Source: an uncultured Spirochaetales bacterium
GTDB lineage: Bacteria; Spirochaetota; Spirochaetia; Sphaerochaetales; Sphaerochaetaceae
Length of the DNA: 60,036 nt
NCBI GenBank assembly: GCA_944390865.1
Contig: CALXRC010000011.1
Span: 1 to 60,036 of the forward strand
Direction of reading: 5' to 3'
Shown here: positions 27,241 through 36,168 of the stretch, piece by piece
Layout: the number at the start of each line of letters is the position of its first letter
Position numbering within the stretch: position 1 is the first letter of the stretch
The notes under the pieces: generated by a model
Seen by the model: the letters and a program-made list of their open reading frames with translations, nothing else
The model's database searches: none
What the model was told of the DNA's origin: nothing
Program-made: the position numbers and the translations under genes

Positions 27241-27492
27241 ATTGAGTCTGCTGTCCCGAAGCAATGGTTCATGCAGCCTGCGGCAGACAGAAAAAGAATG
27301 CCGGCAGATCCCCAGCTGCTGCGGGACCTGTCAGAAAGGAAAAAACTGATGTCTTCTGCTCATGAGAATCGCAGCCAGACAGACTGTGTCTTTTATATCA
27401 AAAATATCCGATATATATAAGCAGATACGATTTAAAATATTTTATTTTATTATATCTATTTATTTAAAAAGTTCTTCACAAAAATTATTTCT
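27241..27492. other. Intergenic stretch before the sugar operon
   Basis: No gene is recognised. The left half is of average composition with a possible GTCTGC/GCAGAC stem (about 27246-27289). The right half (from about 27400) is very AT-rich, as expected upstream of the strong promoter at 27493. It may hold an upstream activator site or the 5' part of the small RNA on the other strand. Confidence 0.4.
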
Positions 27493-27521
27493 TGACAACT
27501 CTTTTATATCAAATAATCATG
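27493..27521 (+). promoter_or_regulatory. Promoter of the sugar ABC-glycosidase operon
   Basis: Consensus TTGACA (27493-27498), 17-base spacer, AATCAT (27516-27521). The leader would be about 15 bases and contains AAAGGAG before the ATG at 27543. Confidence 0.65.
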
Positions 27522-27542
27522 ATATTAAAAGGAGACAAAACA

Positions 27543-28805
27543 ATGAAAAGAATACTTGTTACCTTACTTGTCGCCCTCACCTGTTTCTGCATTTTCGCCA
27601 ATGGAAGTTCAGAGACAAGCGCAGAAGGCCCTGTAACAGTCACATTCTGGAACGGATACACCGGCCCTGACCGCACAGTCCTGGAGCAGATTGTCAATGA
27701 CTTCAACGCAAGCCAGAGTGATGTCTACATCGATATGCTGATCATGCCGTGGGATACACTGTATCAGCGTCTGATGACAAGCTTTATCGCCGGAGACGGT
27801 CCCGATCTCATCGGCTTCAACATTGACCGTCTCGCAGAGTATGCCAGTGCCGGCAGGCTGCTAGATCTGGGATCATACATCGAAAACTCAGAAGTAATTG
27901 ACCCGCAGATCATGGCCCCCGCTCTTTACGGTGCAGGCAGCTACAACGGCGTGCAGTATGCCGTGCCGATGTCATCAACTGCTGTTGCAATGTACTACAA
28001 CAAGGATCATTTCAGGTCTGCAGGCCTTGATCCGGAAAACCCGCCTCAGACTCTTGAAGAGCTCTTTGATGCATGGGACAAGCTTATCATCAAGGATGCA
28101 AGCGGCAATGTAACCCAGTATGCCCAGGCTATCGGCGTCAGAAGCACAGTTGCAATGATTCCGGCCTTTATGTGGCTTTACGGAGCTGATTACATTGATG
28201 CACAGGGAAATGTCGTCATCAACTCACCTGAAGCAGTTGAATGTCTGACAATGCTCCAGGAAGCCTTTGCAAAGGGTGTCTCTCCGGTAGGACTCACAGG
28301 ACAGGAGGCTGACAACCTCTTTGCTGCCGGCGTTGCATCAATTGAGTTCAACGGACCGTGGGCTTACCAGGGCTTTGCAGATGCAGGCATTGATGTCGGA
28401 GTCGCAGTTCTCCCAAGCGGTGTTGACGGAGTGAAGGCAACAGTCGGCGGTGACAGCGTCTTAGTCATCAACAAGGACAGTAAAGTGCCGGAAGCAGCTT
28501 TCAGCTTCATTGAATACTGGAACTCACCTGACGTGCAGAGGCAGTGGGCTGTCGGAACAGGCGCTCCTCCCACAAGAATGGATATGATGAGCGACGAGGA
28601 AATGCTCACAGCCAACCCGAATATCGGAATCTTCCTTGAGGCCAGCCAGGACGCAAGGATCTTCATGGCAGGGCAGACACTGTCTTCACGCTTCGATGCA
28701 GAAGCACTGGTTCCACTGTATGAGTCAATCTCAAGAGGAACGGCAACAGTCGAAGATGCTCTGGCAACCGCCGAAGCCACAATGAATTCCATCTTAGGAA
28801 ATTAA
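27543..28805 (+). CDS. Sugar ABC transporter substrate-binding protein (family 1, UgpB/MalE-like)
   Basis: 420 residues. The signal peptide ends FANGSSE, the form seen in many spirochaete binding proteins. The mature part begins VTVTFWNGYTGPD and has AGDGPDLIGFN and the WNSPDVQRQW hinge region typical of cluster D/CUT1 binding proteins. It should capture an oligosaccharide or glycoside in the periplasm and deliver it to the two permeases that follow. AAAGGAG lies nine bases before the ATG. No ATPase gene is in the operon, so a shared MsmX-type ATPase elsewhere is likely. Confidence 0.88.
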   Translation: MKRILVTLLVALTCFCIFANGSSETSAEGPVTVTFWNGYTGPDRTVLEQIVNDFNASQSDVYIDMLIMPWDTLYQRLMTSFIAGDGPDLIGFNIDRLAEYASAGRLLDLGSYIENSEVIDPQIMAPALYGAGSYNGVQYAVPMSSTAVAMYYNKDHFRSAGLDPENPPQTLEELFDAWDKLIIKDASGNVTQYAQAIGVRSTVAMIPAFMWLYGADYIDAQGNVVINSPEAVECLTMLQEAFAKGVSPVGLTGQEADNLFAAGVASIEFNGPWAYQGFADAGIDVGVAVLPSGVDGVKATVGGDSVLVINKDSKVPEAAFSFIEYWNSPDVQRQWAVGTGAPPTRMDMMSDEEMLTANPNIGIFLEASQDARIFMAGQTLSSRFDAEALVPLYESISRGTATVEDALATAEATMNSILGN

Positions 28806-28844
28806 AACCTGTTCTTCCGGCTGCAGCAGTGCAGCCGGAAGTCT

Positions 28845-29753
28845 ATGAGGAAAGCCATGAAAAACAGAACTCTTTCCAGCCGCTATAAAAGAGCCGGAGC
28901 CCTGATGGCCCTGCCCTCTATGGCAGTAATCTCACTTTTCATAATAATTCCAATCATCTATTCACTTTACATGAGCCTGCATGACTGGAATATCATGTAC
29001 AACATCAAAGACTTCATCGGATTTGACAACTACAAGGAAGTCTTCAGCGACGACAGATTCTGGAATGCCCTCAAGAACACTGTCATCTATACAGTTGCCT
29101 ATGTCCCGATTCTTGTGATCGCCTCTCTCCTGCTGGCAGCTTTCATCAATGAGAAATTTATCGGAAGCGGATTTTTCAAATCCCTCTTCTTTATTCCTGC
29201 CATCACTTCAATGGCAATTATCGCGATCATTTTCAGATTTCTGCTCGATGGTGATATCGGCTATGTCAGCATCATGCTGCGAAGGATGGGATTCAATGTC
29301 CCTGATTTCCTCAGGGATCCAAGCACGGCCATGGGAGCAGTTGTCCTGACTTCAGCCTGGAGATGGATAGGCTTCTACATGGTGATATTCCTGAGCGGAT
29401 TCAACTCAATTCCGGACAGCCTGTATGAGGCAGCAGAGATTGACGGCGCGGGAAAGCTGAGACAGTTCTTCTCTATCTCAATCCCGCTGCTGATGCCGAC
29501 AATCAGCTTCGCTCTCATTACAAACCTTATAAACTCGTTCCAGGTCTTTGATCCTGTATACGTCATGACAAAAGGCGGACCGATGTTCTCAACAGAAGTG
29601 CTTGTCTATTACGTCTACTACATGGGATTCAATGTATTTGACATGGGATATGCGTCAAGCATGGCATTCATTCTCTTTGTCATAATCCTTCTTTTCACGC
29701 TGCTTCAGCTGAAGGGTTTCACAAAGAGCGAGACAGAAGGAGAATACGCATGA
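28845..29753 (+). CDS. Sugar ABC transporter permease (MalF-like)
   Basis: 302 residues, six membrane segments. The cytoplasmic EAA loop reads YEAAEIDGAGKLRQFFSISIPLL near 205, which contacts the ATPase. First permease of a CUT1 importer. Starts 39 bases after the binding protein gene and overlaps the next permease by four bases (ATGA). Confidence 0.9.
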   Translation: MRKAMKNRTLSSRYKRAGALMALPSMAVISLFIIIPIIYSLYMSLHDWNIMYNIKDFIGFDNYKEVFSDDRFWNALKNTVIYTVAYVPILVIASLLLAAFINEKFIGSGFFKSLFFIPAITSMAIIAIIFRFLLDGDIGYVSIMLRRMGFNVPDFLRDPSTAMGAVVLTSAWRWIGFYMVIFLSGFNSIPDSLYEAAEIDGAGKLRQFFSISIPLLMPTISFALITNLINSFQVFDPVYVMTKGGPMFSTEVLVYYVYYMGFNVFDMGYASSMAFILFVIILLFTLLQLKGFTKSETEGEYA

Positions 29754-30586
29754 TCAGAAGAAACAAGCTGTCAATGCCGGCAAACATCATCCTGCTGGTC
29801 TGTTTTGCTGTAGTGGGCATCATCTTCATGCTTCCGCTTCTATGGATGCTGTTCTCATCGCTCAAGACAGAAGCGGCCATCATGGGAGCCCCGGGAGTGT
29901 TCTTTCCTGATGACTATACGCTTGAGAACTTCCACATACTGCTGACGCAGATTCCGTTCTTCCGCTTTCTGGTCAACTCATTCATCTTCGCCGGAGGAGT
30001 GACACTCTCTTCCCTGCTTCTGGACTCCCTTGCAGGCTACGCCTTCGCAAAGCTGAAGTTCAAAGGCAGCAGCGTCTGCTTCCTGATCGTCCTGATCTCG
30101 ATGATGATTCCTTTCCAGATCACGATGATCCCGCTGTATCTCTTCATGAACAAAATGCATGTGATAAACACATTTGCAGGACTGATCCTGCCGCGTCTGA
30201 CCAATGCATTCGGCATTTATTTCATGAGACAGTCCTTCCTCTCTGTGCCGAACGACCTCATTGACGCAGGAAGAATAGACGGACTGTCAGAATTTGGAAT
30301 CTTCTTCAGGATCATCATTCCCGTTGTTGTTTCATCACTGTCGACACTTGCAGTCTTCCACTTCATGTACAACTGGAATGACTTCCTGTGGCCAATGCTG
30401 ATGACAAGCAGCCAGAACATGCAGACGCTTCCTGTAGGGCTGGCTCTCTTCCAGGGAGAACACACAATGCAGCATGGACCTATGTTTGCCGGTGCGGTTC
30501 TCTCCATTCTGCCGATCCTGATAATCTTCCTGTGTGCACAGAAGACTTTTATCAAGGGAATTGCGCTGAGCGGCATCAAAGGATAA
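29750..30586 (+). CDS. Sugar ABC transporter permease (MalG-like)
   Basis: 278 residues, six membrane segments. The EAA loop here is DAGRIDGLSEFGIFFRIIIPVV near 165; the first residues are IDAGR where most have YEAAR. Second permease of the CUT1 importer. It starts in a four-base overlap and is followed by the GH1-like gene after ten bases. Confidence 0.9.
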   Translation: MIRRNKLSMPANIILLVCFAVVGIIFMLPLLWMLFSSLKTEAAIMGAPGVFFPDDYTLENFHILLTQIPFFRFLVNSFIFAGGVTLSSLLLDSLAGYAFAKLKFKGSSVCFLIVLISMMIPFQITMIPLYLFMNKMHVINTFAGLILPRLTNAFGIYFMRQSFLSVPNDLIDAGRIDGLSEFGIFFRIIIPVVVSSLSTLAVFHFMYNWNDFLWPMLMTSSQNMQTLPVGLALFQGEHTMQHGPMFAGAVLSILPILIIFLCAQKTFIKGIALSGIKG

Positions 30587-30596
30587 GGAACAGATT

Positions 30597-31781
30597 ATGA
30601 AAGACATACTTTTTGCAGCCGGAATCGAAGACACATTCATTGCGGATCCGTATCCGCAGACAGGAAAGGTGCTGGATGAATATGATCTGACAGGCCATTA
30701 TGACAACTGGGCAAAGGATTTTGAGCTCATCGCAGGGCTTGGAATCAGTGGCCTGAGATGGGGCATCCCCTGGTACAGGATTGAAAAGGAAAAGGGAAAG
30801 TTTGACTTCTCATTTGCGGACAAGGCCATTGAAAAGCTGGACAGCCTCAATATAACAGTGATCCTTGACCTCATGCACTACGGCTGCCCGCTGTGGATGA
30901 AAGATGCCTTCCTTGATGAAGCATATCCCGAACGCGTATGCAGATATACTGAAGCAGTGCTTGAGCACTACAGGGGAAGCATCCATTATGTCACTCCCTT
31001 CAATGAGCCTCATACTGCTGCAGAGTTCTGCGGCAAGCTGGCCCAGTGGCCTCCTTACAAAAACAGCGATGAATACTACTTCCGCATAATGGCCCAGATA
31101 GTGAAAGGAGCTCAGGAGCAGACAAGAATCGCAAGAAGGCTTGGCATGGAGACTGTTCACATTGAATGTTCCGGCGGCTCTTTCTCAGATGATCCGCGCT
31201 TTGAACAGCTTGCATACGTCGACACGATGAAGCAGCAGTGCTTCTTCGACTTCCTTACAGGACGCACTGACGGCATAGAACGCTTTGTCAGCTACGCACT
31301 GTCGACAAAAGGCCTGAGCGAAAAGGATCTGAACGAGTTCTCGGCAGGAAAGACTGACATCGGTATAATGGGAATAAACTTCTATCCGCAGTTCTCTTTT
31401 AAGGACATAAAGGCGGACAGCGAGGGAAGACCTGTCTACTCAAACCATGCAATGTGGGTTGATGATCTGGACAGGATCCTTTCCTTCCGCTTCAGACGCT
31501 ATAATTGTCCTATGATGATAACAGAGACAAGCGTCAGGGATGATGAGAAGCTGAAGGCAGAATGGCTTCAGGATTCTGTGAGCTACATCACAAAAGACTG
31601 CGCCTTCCCTGTCACGGCCTATACCTGGTTCCCGATAATAGACATGGTGGACTGGGAATACCGCCTTGATCCTGTCAGAGGGAAAGAGGAATATATTGCA
31701 CGCTTCGGCCTCTTTGACAGCAGCAGACAGGCACGGGATGCAGCAGCTGTCTATGAACGCTTGATAAAGGAGAATGAGTGA
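30597..31781 (+). CDS. Glycoside hydrolase, GH1-like (beta-glycosidase)
   Basis: 394 residues, short for GH1 (about 440-470). TIM-barrel landmarks: LRWGIPWYRIEKEKGKFD near 55, the acid/base Glu in TPFNEPH near 139 and a putative nucleophile Glu in MITETSV near 308, where classical GH1 has TENG. There is no signal peptide, so it cleaves imported glycosides in the cytoplasm. The changed nucleophile loop and the length suggest a divergent subgroup. It abuts the GH2 gene with no gap. Confidence 0.72.
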   Translation: MKDILFAAGIEDTFIADPYPQTGKVLDEYDLTGHYDNWAKDFELIAGLGISGLRWGIPWYRIEKEKGKFDFSFADKAIEKLDSLNITVILDLMHYGCPLWMKDAFLDEAYPERVCRYTEAVLEHYRGSIHYVTPFNEPHTAAEFCGKLAQWPPYKNSDEYYFRIMAQIVKGAQEQTRIARRLGMETVHIECSGGSFSDDPRFEQLAYVDTMKQQCFFDFLTGRTDGIERFVSYALSTKGLSEKDLNEFSAGKTDIGIMGINFYPQFSFKDIKADSEGRPVYSNHAMWVDDLDRILSFRFRRYNCPMMITETSVRDDEKLKAEWLQDSVSYITKDCAFPVTAYTWFPIIDMVDWEYRLDPVRGKEEYIARFGLFDSSRQARDAAAVYERLIKENE

Positions 31782-33473
31782 ATGAAACTTCCGCCCCGCC
31801 CTGATTTTGAACGCAGCAGCCTGCATGTCCTTGACGGCATCTGGAACATATCAGCCGAAAAAGACAGCAGGAAATATCCAATCACTGTCCCCTGCCCTGT
31901 CGAAAGCAGTCTCTCAGGTTTCGACAGCAGCATTCTGGCCGGGACAAAGACATACTGGTACGAGAAGCGCATTGAGAACAGAACCGGCAGCACCAGCCGC
32001 GTCTTTCTCTGCTGCAATGCCGTCGACTACATTGCTGATGTCTTTGTCGATGAGGCTTTCGTGACAAGCCACACTGGCGGCTATTCCTATTTCGAGGCAG
32101 AGATCACAGACCATGTCAGAGGTAAAAAGGATTTCCTGATCCAGATAAGGGTAACTGACAGGGATGACCCGGCGCAGGCCAGAGGCAAGCAGTACTGGGA
32201 GAAAGAATCAAGCCGATGCTGGTATAAAGGAATCAGTGGAATATGGCAGAGCCTGTGGCTGGAGGAAAGGCCGGACACTTACATCGCTTCAGTCAGGATA
32301 ACTCCTGATATCGATGCATCCCGGGCTGATTTTCTCATCTGCCTCAACAGGAGTCCCTCAGCTGCCGTATCCATCACAGTGGAAAAGGATGAAAGGATCA
32401 GATCGCAGACCACAGTCACGGCAGAAGATGCCGAAATACGCACATCCGTATTCATAAAGCCTGATGACAGCATTGATGACACGCATCTGTGGAGTCCCGA
32501 AAATCCTCAGCTGTACAAGGCTGTGATCAGGGCAGGCAGTGATGAGGTCGTCACTTACTTCGGGATGAGGAAGATTGAAGTCAGCGGCGGCCGGATCCTG
32601 CTCAACAACAGACCGTACTACCAGCGTCTTGTGCTTGATCAGGCCTACTTCCGGGACGGTATCCTGACTGCAAAGGATGAAGACGAGTACATCAGGGACA
32701 TAAAGCTTGTGAAAGAACTGGGCTTTAACGGAGTCAGGCTGCATCAGAAGATCGAAGATCCGCGCTTTTACCACCTGTGCGACAGAATGGGCCTCATTGT
32801 CTGGCTTGAACTGCCAAGCATGTACTCCTATTCGGACCAGTCGGCATGCACGCTTCTTTCTCAGTGGCAGGATATCATCCTGACGCACTATAACCACCCG
32901 TCAATCACCACGTACGTGCCGCTTAATGAGTCCTGGGGTGTGAGGAACATTTACGCCGACAGAAAGATGCAGGAGTTCTCACTTGCGGTTTACCATCTCA
33001 CAAAAGCCCTGGATCCGACACGTCTTGTGAGCACGAATGACGGCTGGGAACAGACTGACAGCGACATCATGGCCATCCATGATTACTGCCAGGAAGGAGA
33101 TGAGCTGCTGGAGAAACTGACCAGTATTGACCAGCTGTCCAGAAGTGCGGCAGGCAGCAGAATGCTCTATGCGAAGGGCTATGAGTATGAAGGCCAGCCT
33201 GTCATAGTCACAGAGTTCGGAGGAATAGCGTTCTCAAGAGACACGGACGGCACAAACTGGGGCTACGGAGACAGTGAGAAGGATGAAGAGTCCTTTCTCA
33301 GAAGGCTTGACGGCCTGATACGTGCCATAGTCAGCAGCAGGACAACATCCGGCTTCTGCTATACGCAGCTGACTGATGTCTATCAGGAAGTAAACGGACT
33401 GCTGACCTTTGACAGAGTCCCTAAATGCGATATAGGACGAATAAGGAAGATCATCACTCAAACTCCACAGTGA
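31782..33473 (+). CDS. Glycoside hydrolase family 2 protein
   Basis: 563 residues. Layout: N-terminal jelly-roll sugar-binding domain (about 15-175), Ig-like domain (about 180-270), then TIM barrel with LGFNGVRLHQK, acid/base Glu in PLNESWG near 384 and nucleophile Glu in VTEFGG near 476. The size fits beta-glucuronidase/short beta-galactosidase-type members. Cytoplasmic. Last gene of the operon; its end overlaps the facing regulator gene by 20 bases. Confidence 0.85.
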   Translation: MKLPPRPDFERSSLHVLDGIWNISAEKDSRKYPITVPCPVESSLSGFDSSILAGTKTYWYEKRIENRTGSTSRVFLCCNAVDYIADVFVDEAFVTSHTGGYSYFEAEITDHVRGKKDFLIQIRVTDRDDPAQARGKQYWEKESSRCWYKGISGIWQSLWLEERPDTYIASVRITPDIDASRADFLICLNRSPSAAVSITVEKDERIRSQTTVTAEDAEIRTSVFIKPDDSIDDTHLWSPENPQLYKAVIRAGSDEVVTYFGMRKIEVSGGRILLNNRPYYQRLVLDQAYFRDGILTAKDEDEYIRDIKLVKELGFNGVRLHQKIEDPRFYHLCDRMGLIVWLELPSMYSYSDQSACTLLSQWQDIILTHYNHPSITTYVPLNESWGVRNIYADRKMQEFSLAVYHLTKALDPTRLVSTNDGWEQTDSDIMAIHDYCQEGDELLEKLTSIDQLSRSAAGSRMLYAKGYEYEGQPVIVTEFGGIAFSRDTDGTNWGYGDSEKDEESFLRRLDGLIRAIVSSRTTSGFCYTQLTDVYQEVNGLLTFDRVPKCDIGRIRKIITQTPQ

Positions 33474-34380
33474 GGCGCAGATCCTGTTCGAAATTTCCGA
33501 ATCTGCTTCCGAAGAGATTGATGCCGCCGCGGTTGGCGGCATCTTTTTTCACTCCTATGCGGACTTTGATTGAGTCATTGTCAGCAATGTGGAGGTCCCT
33601 GAGCTTGACATAGCTGATAAGCGACTTGTCGCAATAGCTGCCTGTATGATCAACTTTCCAGGTTTTCAGGAAACCGAACTGGGAATCATTGATATTCACC
33701 CATTCCGGAGTGAGCAGTCCCCTCTTTCCGCCGTTGTCCCCGGGACTGGTCCATTTTCCTATATCAACACCGTTTATCCAGACTGTGATATCGCTGGGCC
33801 AGGCGTCATTGTGCCCTGGATATTCTGAGCAGACCTCGGCAGAAAGCTTCACTGACTTTATCTTGTCGGACTGCTTGAAGTTCTTCGGAAACCTGTATTC
33901 AAGATAGCCGTATGTGAACCATATTATTCCGGCAGAAGCCCTTGAGGGATGCAGGAAGGATGTCTCTGAGTCATAGTAGCCGAGCAGGCCAGTGTCATTG
34001 AGGATTCCGCAGGGTGCACTGATTGAGAAATCATTGAAAAGGCCAATAGGCATATCTGTGCTGATGGCCTTCTGTCTCCTTTCCCTTTTCCTGTTGGAAA
34101 GAAGCGGAAGCAGGACCTTGTCATATTTCAGAGAGCACATTTTCTGCACGCCCTTGCTTTCAGCAGGCACAATCCTTGTCTCGACAAGATCGGCCTCCTC
34201 AAGGATCTTGAGATTGGTCGTGCATGTGGACTGTGGAATTTCGAGCCTGGCTCCCAGCTGGTTGACATTCACCTCATCCTCGCTGAGAACTTCAATCATT
34301 CTCAGTCTCAGAGGTGAGTCCAGTGCTCTGGCTATCCTTGCTATCTCATCTGATTTTGCATATCTGATCGGTTCGCTCAC
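33454..34380 (-). CDS. ArsR-type winged-helix transcriptional regulator with large C-terminal domain
   Basis: 308 residues from a GTG start. Residues about 10-75 form an ArsR-like HTH (DEIARIARALDSPLRLRMIEVL, then QLGARLEIPQSTCTTNLKIL). The remaining 230 residues, beta-rich and unlike metal-sensing ArsR proteins, probably bind a ligand, perhaps a sugar, given the facing glycosidase operon; this resembles COG4189-type regulators. The longer reading upstream of the GTG runs through repeats and a terminator and is rejected. The last 30 codons also contain the terminator of the plus-strand operon. Confidence 0.75.
   Translation of the reverse strand: MSEPIRYAKSDEIARIARALDSPLRLRMIEVLSEDEVNVNQLGARLEIPQSTCTTNLKILEEADLVETRIVPAESKGVQKMCSLKYDKVLLPLLSNRKRERRQKAISTDMPIGLFNDFSISAPCGILNDTGLLGYYDSETSFLHPSRASAGIIWFTYGYLEYRFPKNFKQSDKIKSVKLSAEVCSEYPGHNDAWPSDITVWINGVDIGKWTSPGDNGGKRGLLTPEWVNINDSQFGFLKTWKVDHTGSYCDKSLISYVKLRDLHIADNDSIKVRIGVKKDAANRGGINLFGSRFGNFEQDLRLTVEFE
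33520..33549 (+). terminator. Intrinsic terminator of the sugar operon, inside the ArsR-type gene
   Basis: Perfect 9-base-pair stem GATGCCGCC/GGCGGCATC, 6-base loop, then six T residues on the plus strand, 46 bases after the GH2 stop. On the other strand these bases encode KKDAANRGGI of the regulator. Confidence 0.93.
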
Positions 34381-34437
34381 AGTAAAGATGATAGCGCAAA
34401 TCAGATGTGCAAGAAAGGAAAATCTGCAAATCAGATG
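34381..34437 (-). promoter_or_regulatory. Regulator promoter with repeated operator-like sites
   Basis: The 12-mer GCAAATCAGATG occurs twice on the plus strand (34396-34407 and 34426-34437), 30 bases apart, about three helical turns. The first copy extends to a dyad CAAATC-A-GATGTG with one mismatch. TATCAT (34388-34393, minus) lies seven bases before the GTG start. The layout suggests autoregulation. Confidence 0.55.
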
Positions 34438-34460
34438 CTCAAAAAAGGCAGCAGGAGGGC

Positions 34461-34504
34461 AAAAATAAGGGACAGCATGACGAGGTGGATTGCCATGCTG
34501 CCCC
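34461..34504 (-). terminator. Intrinsic terminator of the fourteen-gene operon
   Basis: Minus strand: GGGGCAGCAT, 16-base loop, ATGCTGTCCC (ten pairs, one G-U), followed by TTATTTTT. It lies 34 bases beyond the stop of the last operon gene. Confidence 0.8.
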
Positions 34505-34537
34505 AAAAACACAATTAGAGGAGATACCTAATTGCAA

Positions 34538-35452
34538 TTAATTTGACTTACCCTCAAGAGCATGAACAAGAGCGACAGCCATTTTCATATTCGGAACTGC
34601 CACATCCAGCTCATCAGCCTTCCTTACCACAGCTCCGGAAATTGTATCGACTTCGGTTCTTCTTCCGTTCTTAATATCCATCATTATGCTGGTGTATCCG
34701 CCCTTGTTGTTCTCGCTTGTCGCCATGACCTTTGCCCTGACATCTTCAAACGAGAACTCAAGCCCCATCGCATTTGCTACAGCGACCGTCTCTTTTATCA
34801 GCAGAGTGCACAGAGCTCTGGCGCTCTCATTTCTGCTGATATAGCTCATATCGCACTGGAGTATGGCAGTCAGCACCGACAGCGAGGCATTCGTCATCAG
34901 CTTGTCCCAGATGAGATGCTGTATGTTTGACTGGATCCTCACGTCAAATCCGCACGGATTAAAGCATTCCTTCACGTTTTCAAGGACCGCCCTGTCTCCG
35001 CCGTTGAGCAGTCCGATGTTCGTGACGCCCTTTCCTCCGTGATGGATGTGGCCCGGACTGATGAGAGCACCGTTGTCTTCTGTCGTTCCGATGATTATAT
35101 GATCCTTGTCCGTGAACTCCATCAGGAGATACTCATGGCCTGCACCATTCTGCAGCGTCATCAGATATGTATCCGGCCCGATGATTCCCCTTGCACTCTC
35201 AAGCGCGCTTCTTGAATAAAGAGACTTGGTGAAAAGGATGATGAGATCAGCCTTTTCAAGTCCGGCGGCAGAGGTCTGTGCATGGGGATGATAGACATTG
35301 TCTGTCCCGTTTTCCTCAAGTATGAGTCCTTCTTTATTCAGGCGCTCAACCAATGCGCTGTTAGTGTCAATGAGCGTCACATCATTATGGAGAGACAGAT
35401 GTCCTCCGTAGATGCTTCCCATCGCACCGGCACCGATAACAACTATTTTCAC
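34538..35452 (-). CDS. Ketopantoate reductase-like 2-oxoacid dehydrogenase (PanE/ApbA family)
   Basis: 304 residues. The NADP-binding Rossmann motif VVIGAGAMGSIYGG is at the N-terminus, and the C-terminal helical domain has the family Lys in LIWDKLMTNASLSVL and SIMMDIKNGRRTEVD. PanE reduces 2-dehydropantoate, but this operon has no other pantothenate gene, so reduction of a different 2-oxoacid made by the operon's lyases is more likely (inference). GTG start at 35452 with AAGGAGA eight bases upstream. Last gene of the operon. Confidence 0.8.
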   Translation of the reverse strand: MKIVVIGAGAMGSIYGGHLSLHNDVTLIDTNSALVERLNKEGLILEENGTDNVYHPHAQTSAAGLEKADLIILFTKSLYSRSALESARGIIGPDTYLMTLQNGAGHEYLLMEFTDKDHIIIGTTEDNGALISPGHIHHGGKGVTNIGLLNGGDRAVLENVKECFNPCGFDVRIQSNIQHLIWDKLMTNASLSVLTAILQCDMSYISRNESARALCTLLIKETVAVANAMGLEFSFEDVRAKVMATSENNKGGYTSIMMDIKNGRRTEVDTISGAVVRKADELDVAVPNMKMAVALVHALEGKSN

Positions 35453-35465
35453 TTCTTTACTCTCC

Positions 35466-36152
35466 TTACTTTGAGAACTCTTCCAGGCCCTCAATTGCAT
35501 AAGCCCTCACAGGGCAGGAATCAAGGCCGATGATCGGAAGCGGTGCATAGCTCATGAAGAACACATTCTTCTCAAGCTTGTCCAGATTCTTCAGTACTTC
35601 CAGAAACACTATGTTCTCCTTCAACAGTATGTCATGGAACGGCTTGACATCCTCATTGCAGTTCTCAATGGACACTCCGTCTCCAAAGCCGACACACTTT
35701 GCCTTGTGATCCTTGAACCACTGGGCTGTCTCTCCGTTCACAAACAGCCTCTTGTCTTCTGCTGTGTTTGTAAGCGGCGTGAACGGCGGAATCTTATACG
35801 GACTGTCTATGATGACAATCGTACCCTCCTTCATCAGCGGCCCGCAGTACTTGTCCAGCATTTCTGCCGTGATGTGACTGTTCGGCTCTGCCTCTATGTT
35901 CACATAAATTGCCCTACCGAAGAATGTCGTCAGCGGCAGCTCTGCCACGCTAGGCCACTCATCATCATGATGGTACGGGCACTCGCAGTGTGTTCCCAGA
36001 TGGCTTGTCAGATCCATGATCGTGTGAAAATCAGGAATCGGTCCGCCTGTGTTGAAGCGGTACAGATGACACCTTCTTGTCTCTGTCTTCGGATCAAGTG
36101 TCTTTGTCAGATCAATCACTCTCAGTCCGTTCATGTTGTAAACGCAGTCCAT
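35466..36152 (-). CDS. Cyclase family metal-dependent hydrolase (PF04199)
   Basis: 228 residues. The metal motif HLGTHCECPYHHDD (HxGTHxDxPxH form) is near residue 49, and a later FGDGVSIEN segment fits the family. Relatives include kynurenine formamidase and isatin hydrolase, which open amide bonds. In the usual motif the fifth position of the metal site is Asp; here it is Glu (HCECP), which also occurs. The substrate is unknown. GGAGGG ribosome site; 13 bases from the reductase gene. Confidence 0.82.
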   Translation of the reverse strand: MDCVYNMNGLRVIDLTKTLDPKTETRRCHLYRFNTGGPIPDFHTIMDLTSHLGTHCECPYHHDDEWPSVAELPLTTFFGRAIYVNIEAEPNSHITAEMLDKYCGPLMKEGTIVIIDSPYKIPPFTPLTNTAEDKRLFVNGETAQWFKDHKAKCVGFGDGVSIENCNEDVKPFHDILLKENIVFLEVLKNLDKLEKNVFFMSYAPLPIIGLDSCPVRAYAIEGLEEFSK

Positions 36153-36168
36153 AGCAGTCCCTCCGGAA

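Noticed and set aside
34381..34512. N-terminal extension of the ArsR-type regulator
   Set aside because: It would translate through the terminator of the long operon and the operator repeats.
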